A stretch of DNA of 64,000 bases from DASRFR01 sp035651455 (lineage in GTDB: Bacteria; Acidobacteriota; Terriglobia; Terriglobales; Acidobacteriaceae): positions 62,001 through 126,000 of the forward strand of contig DASRFR010000049.1 in NCBI GenBank assembly GCA_035651455.1. The letters are read 5' to 3'. Shown here piece after piece: positions 54,274 to 61,800 of the stretch. The notes under the pieces are model-generated. The model searched no databases. It was not told the origin of the DNA and worked only from the letters and a program-made list of their open reading frames with translations. The translations under genes and the position numbers were made by a program. The stretch's first letter is position 1; every line of letters begins with the position of its first letter.

Positions 54274-55566
54274 TTATTTTTGCGCTGCATTTTGCGCCTT
54301 CGCTTGGGTGCTGCCTTTTACTTCTGCCGGTTTCTGCGCGGCACTGTTGCCGGCCTTCGCTTCCGCCTCAGCCTCTTGCTTTTTCTTCTCCGCCGCGGCT
54401 TCCGCATCGGTTACGTAGCGAAACATCTGCATGCGGCCGGGATACTGATCAGTAACGAACACGCGGTTGTCTTTGTCGATGGCTATGCCGATAGCCGCGG
54501 CGAACGTCCCCGGCCCATTGCCATGTCCGCCCATATAGGCGAGCAACTGGCCTTCGCGGTTGAAGATCTGCACGGCATCGAGCATCTGGTCGACAACCCA
54601 GATATGGGCGTCAGCGTCCACCGCGATGCCCTTGGGACGCGCGAAACACCCGGGGCCGTCGCAGTGCTTACCGAACTGTGAAATGAACTTGCCTTCTGCG
54701 TCGAAGATCTCGACACGGTTGTTCATGGTGTCGGTCACATAAACGTTGCCGTCGGCATCGACCGCCACGCTGTGAGGCGCGGCAAAGTTGCCGGCGTCGG
54801 TCAGCCAGTGATTCTTGCCGCTGGTGCCGATACGCCGCAGCAGCTTGTAGCTGTCGGCGTCATAGACGAGCACCTGGTCCTGCTGCGTATCGACGACGTA
54901 AAGGAAGCGATTTTCTTTGTCGAGGGCGATGCCGTTCGGGTCCACCATGCCGTCGTTCACGATTCCGATGGAGTGGTGGTCCTTGTCAAACACCAGCACG
55001 CGGCGGAACTTTCCGTCGGAGACGAACAGGCGGTCGCCATCGTCCATGGCGAGGCCGTTAATCAGGCCAAACTTTGCCTCGACTCCGTTGCGGATCAGCT
55101 GTACGTCGCGAGTTTCCGTGTTGAAGATAAAAATCGCGCCCACCTTGGGATCAGCCACATAAACTCGACCCTCGGAATCCACCGCAATCCCTGTGGGGCC
55201 GATCATCTGGAAGGGGAAGTCCTTAATGACGTCCTGCATGTCCTTCTGCTCGGAGCCGGCAAGACGGTCCATCCAGCTGGATTTCTGTTTTTTCTTCTCG
55301 GCCTTGGTGTAGTCGACCTTCATGCCTGCGTAGTAGTTCAGCCACTTGATGCGCGCGATGTTGGGCGGCTCGGGCCAAACCAGCTTGGTGGTGTCGAGTT
55401 TCGCCGGGTCGTAGACGGGGCCAACCGGCTCCGGCTTCGCGGGTGCGAGCTTTTTCTTCTTGCCCGCGTACACGCTGGAGGGCAGCACAAGCATCAGCGC
55501 GAGCAGCACCAGGAGCGTTGCTGCCGTCCGGCTTGCGCGCTTTTCATCTGGGAGATGGGTGAACAT
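54274..55566 (-). CDS. NHL-repeat six-bladed beta-propeller protein (first copy)
   Basis: Exported 430-residue protein. ATG 55566 (MFTHLPDEKR) with AAAGGAG nine bases upstream is preferred over an ATG 24 bases before it, which directly abuts the upstream stop. A signal peptide (TAATLLVLLALMLVLPSSVY) and a Lys/Pro-rich linker lead to propeller blades such as PTGIAVDSEGRVYVADPKVG, INGLAMDDGDRLFVSDGKFR, PNGIALDKENRFLYVVDTQQ, PHSVAVDADGNVYVTDTMNN and PKGIAVDADAHIWVVDQMLD. The tail after about residue 385 is Ala/Lys/Glu/Gln-rich and probably disordered. It follows the 16-heme gene directly, so the two are coupled. Confidence 0.9.
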   Translation of the reverse strand: MFTHLPDEKRASRTAATLLVLLALMLVLPSSVYAGKKKKLAPAKPEPVGPVYDPAKLDTTKLVWPEPPNIARIKWLNYYAGMKVDYTKAEKKKQKSSWMDRLAGSEQKDMQDVIKDFPFQMIGPTGIAVDSEGRVYVADPKVGAIFIFNTETRDVQLIRNGVEAKFGLINGLAMDDGDRLFVSDGKFRRVLVFDKDHHSIGIVNDGMVDPNGIALDKENRFLYVVDTQQDQVLVYDADSYKLLRRIGTSGKNHWLTDAGNFAAPHSVAVDADGNVYVTDTMNNRVEIFDAEGKFISQFGKHCDGPGCFARPKGIAVDADAHIWVVDQMLDAVQIFNREGQLLAYMGGHGNGPGTFAAAIGIAIDKDNRVFVTDQYPGRMQMFRYVTDAEAAAEKKKQEAEAEAKAGNSAAQKPAEVKGSTQAKAQNAAQK

Positions 55567-55590
55567 CGCTCTGCTCTCCTTTGCCGACAT

Positions 55591-57075
55591 TTATTGCGCT
55601 CCCATCGTGACCCTGTTCTTGTGGCAGGTGTCACAGAAGGCCATGTTGTTTTCCTGGTCCTTCACCAGCAATCCCGCTTTGGCCGAGGAGTGTGGTTGAT
55701 GGCAGGTCAGGCAATTAATCTGGGTCTTCACCTTGGTGATGTTGGTGGGATCCATGACGTCTTGCACCGGGTGATAATTCACCGGGTGGCCCAGCCCATA
55801 CTTCAGGGGGAGGATCGCCACCTTGTTCTTCTTGTAGTAGTCGTCGGGCAATTTCACCTTGCCGCCGAAAATCGTCAGGACGTGCTCAGCTTCCAGTTGC
55901 TGAGGCTGCGAATCGGGACCATGGCACTCCAGACAGAGGGAGTTGCCTTGCGCCCGCAGCAGCTTCGGACGTTCGCCTCCGTGCGGCTCGTGACAGGTGG
56001 CGCAACCTTGCCCGAAAGCAGGCTGGTGGTGCACAGCCTTTTTCGCCTGTTCGGCCTGATCGGCGTGGCACCCCAGGCAGATATTCACGGGGTCGGTTTT
56101 CGGCAGACCCGGGCTCTTGCTGGCGTGGGGGCTGTGACAGTCGGTGCAATCGCCGGCAGCGCCGGGATGCTGAACTTTGGCGCTCTCGATCTGCTTGGCC
56201 TTGTCGTCATGACAGGTGACGCAGAGCGATTTGGCATTGGCTTGTGTCAGGACGACTTTGCCGTCCTTGGCCGGGGCGTGACAAACTTCGCAAGTCTTGT
56301 CGGCAAACGGCGGATGCATGAACTTGGCCATCAGCTTGGGCGCAGCGGATTGGTGCGGATCGTGACAGGTGACGCAATCGGCGGTTCCGAACGGCTGATT
56401 CTGATGGACCTTCTGCAGGTTGGCATCCTTGGGATCGTGACAATCGACGCACAGCGCGGGCGTGTTCTTGGTGAGGTGGAAATCGAACTCGCGGCTGCCG
56501 CGCTCGCCGACCTTGTGGGTGGTGTGGCAAGTGTCGCAACCCATGTCGAGCGCCGCGTGCCGGCTGCCTTTGTCGGGAACATTCATTCCCGTGGTATGGC
56601 AGGAAAGGCAGAGATTCTCGTTGGCGGTGGCGCCCGCGGCCGGCTTTAGAAGTTGGTTCTTGTTGTCGCTGCTGTGGGGATCGTGGCACTTCAGGCAATC
56701 ACGGACCGCCGGGCTGTGGACGAGGCCCTTCGCCTGCTCGGCATTCTTCTCGGCGTGGCAAGTGAGGCAAAGTGCAACAGGCGTGGTCGTGATCAGCTTG
56801 ACGCGCGTGACATCTCTATTGACCCGCACTTCATGGCAACTGGTGCAGCCCATCGCAATCGCCGAGTGCACCGCTTTGCCTTTGGTCTTGTCTTCATGAC
56901 AGGCAATGCAGGTGGAAGAATCGGCGTTTTTTTCCAGGGGCACTGGATGCGTGCCTGCGAACATCTTCGGGACACAAATGAGGATGAAAGCTGCCAGTGC
57001 TCGCAGAACCGGTCTGGTGCTGTGGCCGATTTCGGAATTCGAGTTGGATTCGAGGGACTTCACCACAAGCTCCAT
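55591..57075 (-). CDS. Exported 16-heme c-type cytochrome (doubled-CXXCH type)
   Basis: First gene of the cytochrome operon. Sixteen regular CXXCH motifs occupy almost the whole chain: CIACH, CTSCH, CLTCH, CLKCH, CLSCH, CDTCH, CVDCH, CVTCH, CEVCH, CVTCH, CTDCH, CLGCH, CATCH, CLECH, CLTCH and CDTCH, often in pairs 20-40 residues apart and followed by xPH ligands. The length is 494 residues from ATG 57075. The start is uncertain: GTG 57132 and a GTG (VKSLESNSN) with a nearby GGAG are alternatives. The hydrophobic LRALAAFILICVPKMFAG is the signal. Such proteins carry electrons across the periplasm; no catalytic heme or substrate site could be recognised. Confidence 0.93.
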   Translation of the reverse strand: MELVVKSLESNSNSEIGHSTRPVLRALAAFILICVPKMFAGTHPVPLEKNADSSTCIACHEDKTKGKAVHSAIAMGCTSCHEVRVNRDVTRVKLITTTPVALCLTCHAEKNAEQAKGLVHSPAVRDCLKCHDPHSSDNKNQLLKPAAGATANENLCLSCHTTGMNVPDKGSRHAALDMGCDTCHTTHKVGERGSREFDFHLTKNTPALCVDCHDPKDANLQKVHQNQPFGTADCVTCHDPHQSAAPKLMAKFMHPPFADKTCEVCHAPAKDGKVVLTQANAKSLCVTCHDDKAKQIESAKVQHPGAAGDCTDCHSPHASKSPGLPKTDPVNICLGCHADQAEQAKKAVHHQPAFGQGCATCHEPHGGERPKLLRAQGNSLCLECHGPDSQPQQLEAEHVLTIFGGKVKLPDDYYKKNKVAILPLKYGLGHPVNYHPVQDVMDPTNITKVKTQINCLTCHQPHSSAKAGLLVKDQENNMAFCDTCHKNRVTMGAQ

Positions 57076-57571
57076 GAGCTGGTAGTGCACGAGCCATTCC
57101 GCAAAGCGGCGCAGTGCAGAGTTTTTCCACACCCGTCTAGCCGATTGACAACAAGGAAGTTGTGAGCTGCATGAACGGCGGCGAGAAATTCCTCAACAAC
57201 TGTTGAATTTCTAAATGGGGTTTCTCCCACAGGCGCACAGGTGAAATGACCCAAGTAACTGCTTTTCCCAAATATCACCTTGTGCTGAGAGCCCCGGTCT
57301 GCCATTGCTCACCTGAAGTCAATTGCAATATGTCCGTGCGCGGGCCTGTCGTACATGCATCACCCCGGAATGTGACCGCCAGCACGCTGTTCCGACGTCG
57401 ATAGCGCCAAATCCCGGGCCTGCCCGAACTTACATGCGCCATATACCCCAAGTCCCGCCCTGTCATGAAATTTGGCATTGTTCCCAAGCCGCTTGCTTCT
57501 AGCGAGTTGCGCAAAAAAGAAACTTTGGTGCGGAACGTGCCTTTATGAGCAGCGGAACAACGGGAGTCGTT
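57076..57571. other. Divergent regulatory region with a long dyad
   Basis: About 500 bases between the cytochrome operon and resB contain no convincing gene. A long imperfect palindrome lies at 57184-57212: AGAAATT and AATTTCT (7 pairs) enclose CAACA and TGTTG (5 pairs) around AC, with a three-base CCT bulge. A shorter ACAAC/GTTGT dyad (57148-57163) is close by. These are candidate operators for both directions. I looked for a sigma-54 consensus (TGGCAC-N5-TTGCA) and found no good match. Confidence 0.5.
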
Positions 57572-59017
57572 ATGGCTGGAACGAATCATCTGGGCCGCAA
57601 GCTTTGGCAGACGCTCAGCTCCATCAGGACGGGAGTCATCCTGCTGATCGTGGTGGTGATTGTGGCGGCAGCAGGGACCATGATTTTGCAGCGTCCAATC
57701 ACGGATACGGACGAAATGCAGCGCACCTATTCCCCCCAGGTGTTGCGTGCGCTGGACGCCCTGCAGCTCACGGATGTCTATCACGCGTGGTGGTTCATCC
57801 TGCTGATGGTGCTGGTCAGCTGCAGCATTGTGGCCGCATCGATCCAAAGGTTCCCCAACTCATGGCGATATTTCTCTCGTCCTTACAAGAGCCCGAACGA
57901 TAGCTTTCGTCATTCCCTGGCAACCCAGGCCACGATTTCGATCGAGGATGAAGAAGCCGGCGTCCTGGCCGCGGCCAGCGCGCTGCGAAAGCTCGGCTAC
58001 AAGCCCGACCTGGTGACGACAGAAAAACACGTGTCACTGTTTGCGGAACGCCATCGCGTGTCGGAGCTAGCGGTGTACGTGGTGCATGCCAGCCTGCTCT
58101 TGATTTTTATGGGAGGCATCATTGACGGACTGTTCGGCTGGAGCGGTTTCGTTGCGCTCACGCCCGGGCAGCAGAGCAGCAAGATCGAGATGCGCAACGG
58201 CACGGTTCGCACCCTACCCTTCGCGGTGCGCTGCGATAGCGCGGGGCAGGAGAATTATGCGGATGGCAGTCCGAAACGCTGGTGGTCGAAGCTGGCGATC
58301 GTGCAGGACGGGCAGGATGTTCGCAACAAGGAAATCGTGGTGAATGATCCGCTGGTCTACCGCGCGGTTCGTTTCTACCAGGCGAGCTACGGACCGACCG
58401 GCAAAGTAGAAAAGATCACCTTCTCAGTGAGGCAGGCGAACGGCGAGGGGACGCCCAGAGATATCGCACTTGCACCCGAGCAACAGGTTCAGTTGGATGC
58501 CGACACTTCGGTGGTTCTTGCGGAATTCATTCCCGACTACGTGGTGCGCGACAACCAGGTGTACACGCGCTCGCAATCGGTGGACAACCCCGCGGTCCAC
58601 CTGGTTGTCGAGTCAAAGAGATCTGCCAGGCCAGTCAACATATGGCTGCCGCCGATCGAAGGCTTCGCGGAGAACGCGTTATCCACTTACGTCTTCGAAC
58701 CCCAAGACCTGCAGATGGGCCATTACACCGGGCTGCAAGTCTCGCATGAACCGGGACAGTGGGGCGTCTGGAGCGGCGTCGTACTGATGGGAATCGGGTT
58801 GGCGTTTGTGTTTTACCTGGTCCACACGCGTTACTGGGTGGTGCCGGTGCGCGACGCCCATGGCCATCCGGGACTATGGGTGGGCGGCACGGCCAATCGC
58901 AACCGGGAAGCATTCGAAGAAAATTTCAAGCAGCTCGTGGAAGAAATTGAAGCCAAATTGAAGGCCGAGTCGGCGGCGCTCGCTCGGCTGCACACCATGT
59001 CAATGGCCGGGAACTGA
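57572..59017 (+). CDS. resB: Cytochrome c biogenesis protein ResB (System II)
   Basis: Membrane component of the CcsBA heme-ligation complex, which exports heme and joins it to CXXCH proteins on the periplasmic side. The 481-residue protein has membrane helices at IRTGVILLIVVVIVAAAG, HAWWFILLMVLVSCSIVAAS, VYVVHASLLLIFMGGIIDGL and a C-terminal GVWSGVVLMGIGLAFVFYLV, with the large periplasmic domain between. The ATG 57572 has GGGAG five bases upstream; an ATG nine codons earlier is possible. It starts an operon with ccsA. Confidence 0.9.
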   Translation: MAGTNHLGRKLWQTLSSIRTGVILLIVVVIVAAAGTMILQRPITDTDEMQRTYSPQVLRALDALQLTDVYHAWWFILLMVLVSCSIVAASIQRFPNSWRYFSRPYKSPNDSFRHSLATQATISIEDEEAGVLAAASALRKLGYKPDLVTTEKHVSLFAERHRVSELAVYVVHASLLLIFMGGIIDGLFGWSGFVALTPGQQSSKIEMRNGTVRTLPFAVRCDSAGQENYADGSPKRWWSKLAIVQDGQDVRNKEIVVNDPLVYRAVRFYQASYGPTGKVEKITFSVRQANGEGTPRDIALAPEQQVQLDADTSVVLAEFIPDYVVRDNQVYTRSQSVDNPAVHLVVESKRSARPVNIWLPPIEGFAENALSTYVFEPQDLQMGHYTGLQVSHEPGQWGVWSGVVLMGIGLAFVFYLVHTRYWVVPVRDAHGHPGLWVGGTANRNREAFEENFKQLVEEIEAKLKAESAALARLHTMSMAGN

Positions 59018-59037
59018 ATCCGGCAGGAGGAATACGT

Positions 59038-60438
59038 ATGGCGCGCGCGCGAGTCGAACAGCAACCCGCTGCTGGAACCACCCTCATCGTGGGAGTGGGG
59101 CTGAGCATTGCATTCCTGCTGTTCATGGCCTTTCTGAACGTGGTGAAGAGCGGAAACCTGCTCAACGAATCGAACCTGCTGTTCGCGGCACTGATTTTTT
59201 ATTCGGGAGCAGGAGCCCTGTATCTGGGTTTTGGCGTGACCGGCACCGAGTCTTACGTACGCTTTGCCTCGCTCGCAACCTGGGCTGGGCTGCTGGCCAA
59301 TACCGGAGCGGTGGCGCATCGCTGGTACGCGGCTGGTCATCCGCCGTTTGCCAGTATCTATGAAATGCTACTGAGTTTCGTGTGGACACTCGCGGTGCTC
59401 ACGCTAATCGCCGAGAAGCGTTTCGGCGTCAAGGTAATCGGGACGGTCACTATGCCCGTGGCCATTGTGGGCGTGGTGCTGATGCAGTTGTTACCCTCCG
59501 AAGTCCGGCCGCTGGTTCCGGCACTGCAATCGACATGGCTGCATGTGCACGTCACTCTTGCCATGCTGGCGTATGCGGCCTGCGCGCTGAGTTTCGCTCT
59601 AGCCATGATGTTCTTGATCCAGGACCAGGTGAAGACGGAGACCTTTCTTGCGGCCACCAGCTTCACATCGGTTGCGATCTATACAGCCATCGTGCTCACT
59701 CGTTTTGAGAAATGGGGGGCGCTGAACGTGATCGCGTGGGATCCGCAGCGCAAATCGGAGTTGTTCCTGGCGAAGGGCATGCGGTTGTTCGTGAGCATCC
59801 CCGACCTGGGCTGGCTGATGCTGATGGTATTCGCCGCGGTGGCCGCGCCATTCGCGATTTATGCGTACGCTCGGGCGAGGAAAGACGAAACCCTGTTCGC
59901 CACGGCCAATCGCGCGGTGTTCATCAGCATACTTCTGCAGGTAGTCGCGCTGGCGGTGTTCTTTGTACGGGTCCGCGACGGCATGTATCCATCGCTGGAC
60001 GCCGACGGACTTTTTGCAACTAACCTGGCCACCAGTCCTTTCATACTGTCGGGACTTGTGGGCAGCATTTTTGTCTCGCTCATGTACCTGCTGCTCTTAT
60101 GGCGGCGGGAGGACCTGCAGGAGCTCCTGCCGGATGCGGCGAGCCTGGATCGCATCACCTACAAGACGATCGCGATCGCTTTCCCGCTGCTCACTCTCAT
60201 GATTGCTGCCGGCGCGTACTGGGCTAACCGGACCTGGGGATCTTACTGGAGCTGGGATCCCAAAGAGACCTGGGCGGCGATTACCTGGCTGGTTTATGCC
60301 GGCTATCTTCACATGAGGATCACGCGCGGCTGGAGAGGCCGGCGGGCCGCGTATTTCGCTATTTTAGGTTTCGCGGTCGTGATGTTTACGTTTTTCGGCG
60401 TTACTTATCTGTTGCCCGGACTGCACGCTTATGCCTGA
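59038..60438 (+). CDS. ccsA: Cytochrome c biogenesis protein CcsA/CcsB (System II, heme handling)
   Basis: Polytopic membrane protein of 466 residues partnering ResB. The diagnostic heme-handling WWD region is present as WGSYWSWDPKETWA (about residues 399-412), and a His lies in AHRWYAAGHPPFASIYEMLL, as in the family. Many membrane helices are visible (TLIVGVGLSIAFLLFMAFL; AILGFAVVMFTFFGVTYLLP). AGGAGG precedes the ATG. It is 20 bases after resB and its stop overlaps the possible first start of the kinase gene. Confidence 0.95.
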   Translation: MARARVEQQPAAGTTLIVGVGLSIAFLLFMAFLNVVKSGNLLNESNLLFAALIFYSGAGALYLGFGVTGTESYVRFASLATWAGLLANTGAVAHRWYAAGHPPFASIYEMLLSFVWTLAVLTLIAEKRFGVKVIGTVTMPVAIVGVVLMQLLPSEVRPLVPALQSTWLHVHVTLAMLAYAACALSFALAMMFLIQDQVKTETFLAATSFTSVAIYTAIVLTRFEKWGALNVIAWDPQRKSELFLAKGMRLFVSIPDLGWLMLMVFAAVAAPFAIYAYARARKDETLFATANRAVFISILLQVVALAVFFVRVRDGMYPSLDADGLFATNLATSPFILSGLVGSIFVSLMYLLLLWRREDLQELLPDAASLDRITYKTIAIAFPLLTLMIAAGAYWANRTWGSYWSWDPKETWAAITWLVYAGYLHMRITRGWRGRRAAYFAILGFAVVMFTFFGVTYLLPGLHAYA

Positions 60439-60589
60439 TCAGCATGATCCCATAAGAGTCGCAACTAGCAATGCTGCCGCGGCATTCTCCGCAGGCGTGC
60501 CGGGACAAGCCGGACTGGAACCAGTCCTGCCGGAACTCGCTCCAGTCACCCCCAACCGGCCCCATCCGTTCGACCTGAAGGAAGCGTCA

Positions 60590-61690
60590 ATGTCGTCGAC
60601 CCCGGTCACAGATCCAAAGCCGCATTCCATGCGGCTCAACTGGCAAGTGAAGACTGTCCTGCCAGTTGCCTTTGTTCTCTTGAACGGTCTTTTATTATTT
60701 CTTCTACTTACGCTTTCACTAAAAGACCCGGAGCGGCACGCTGTTCTGGAAATCGCGGGTGGAGGCGCGGTCGCGATTTGTGCGGTGCTGATTTTCGCTC
60801 TGGCCTACTTCGTACAAAAACCTATGGTGGAACTGCAGGAGAAGATTGCGCGCCTGGGCGAAGGCGACCTGGAAGTTCGGGTAAGTTTCTCGAACCGCAA
60901 TGACGAGATGGGCGACCTGGGCCGCAACTTCAACCGCATGGTCGAGCAGTTGCGCGAGAGCCGCACCGAGATTGAGCGCCTGCACCGCACCCAGATGTCG
61001 CGCGCGGAACATCTCGCTACCCTGGGAGAACTGGCTACCGGACTGGCGCACGAGATTCGGAACCCGCTGGCCGGCATTGCCGGAGTGATCGAGATCGTAA
61101 GCCGCGACCTGCCTCCGACCAGCCCGGCACGTGCGGTGGTCAAAGACGTGCGCCTGGAGATCGCGCAAATCAACCGCATCGTCACCGACTTGCTCGAAAC
61201 GGCGCGCCCGCGGCCGCCGGAAATTCGCCCGAGCGATCTCAACACCACGATCGAGCACGCGGTCATGCTCGCGCGCCAACAGGTGCTCTCGAAGCCAATC
61301 ACTATCGAATTGCAGAAAGCGCCGGAGTTGCCGGCTGTCGAGCACGACGGCGACCAAATGCACCAGGTGCTGTTGAATCTGCTCATCAACTCGGTGCAGG
61401 CGATGGATCACGGCGGCACAGTTCGCGTGCAGGTCTCGGAAGATCACGGCGTGGCGAAAATCGCCGTCAGCGACAACGGAAAGGGCATTCCCGCGGATAA
61501 CATTCCCAACATCTTCCGTCCGTTCTTCACCACAAAGGGAAACGGCACAGGCCTCGGTCTTTCGCTGGCGAAGCGCATCGTGGAAGATCACCAGGGGCGC
61601 ATCGAGGTGGTTAGCGAGCTAGGCAAGGGAACGAAGTTTGTCATTTCGCTTCCCTTTAAGCGCCCCGCTCTGCGGATCGTTGCCTCGTAG
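60590..61690 (+). CDS. Membrane-bound sensor histidine kinase (HAMP, NtrB-like)
   Basis: Sensor kinase of 366 residues. Two membrane helices (VLPVAFVLLNGLLLFLLLTL, AICAVLIFALAYFVQ) flank a very short periplasmic loop, followed by a HAMP domain (LGEGDLEVRVSFSNRNDEMG), an H-box ATLGELATGLAHEIRNPLAG, and the N, G1, F and G2 boxes (LLNLLINSVQAM, SDNGKGIPADNI, FRPFFTT, GTGLGLSLAKRIV). The receptor part is minimal, so the signal may be the membrane state or respiratory chain. ATG 60590 has AAGGA seven bases upstream; a frame open back to ATG 60431 overlaps the ccsA end by eight bases. The response regulator starts 110 bases later. Confidence 0.93.
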   Translation: MSSTPVTDPKPHSMRLNWQVKTVLPVAFVLLNGLLLFLLLTLSLKDPERHAVLEIAGGGAVAICAVLIFALAYFVQKPMVELQEKIARLGEGDLEVRVSFSNRNDEMGDLGRNFNRMVEQLRESRTEIERLHRTQMSRAEHLATLGELATGLAHEIRNPLAGIAGVIEIVSRDLPPTSPARAVVKDVRLEIAQINRIVTDLLETARPRPPEIRPSDLNTTIEHAVMLARQQVLSKPITIELQKAPELPAVEHDGDQMHQVLLNLLINSVQAMDHGGTVRVQVSEDHGVAKIAVSDNGKGIPADNIPNIFRPFFTTKGNGTGLGLSLAKRIVEDHQGRIEVVSELGKGTKFVISLPFKRPALRIVAS

Positions 61691-61800
61691 CGCAAGTGGC
61701 AAGGTCATAGCTGGCTTTGCCGGCGTTTCTGTTGGCTCTGTGCGTCCACTTCCCGCGCTGATTTTGGGCCGTTCCCCATGCGATACAATCTTCTTATTAG

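Noticed and set aside
54772..56649. A 625-codon open frame on the plus strand, antisense to the 16-heme cytochrome and NHL genes
   Set aside because: It mirrors the Cys/His-rich coding strand and has no recognisable domain or ribosome site; the sense strand has sixteen ordered CXXCH motifs and a signal peptide.
57133..57571. Sigma-54 promoter for the cytochrome genes
   Set aside because: The TGGCA near 57474 has no GC at the right distance; no convincing -24/-12 pair was found, so control by the sigma-54 regulator is only a hypothesis.
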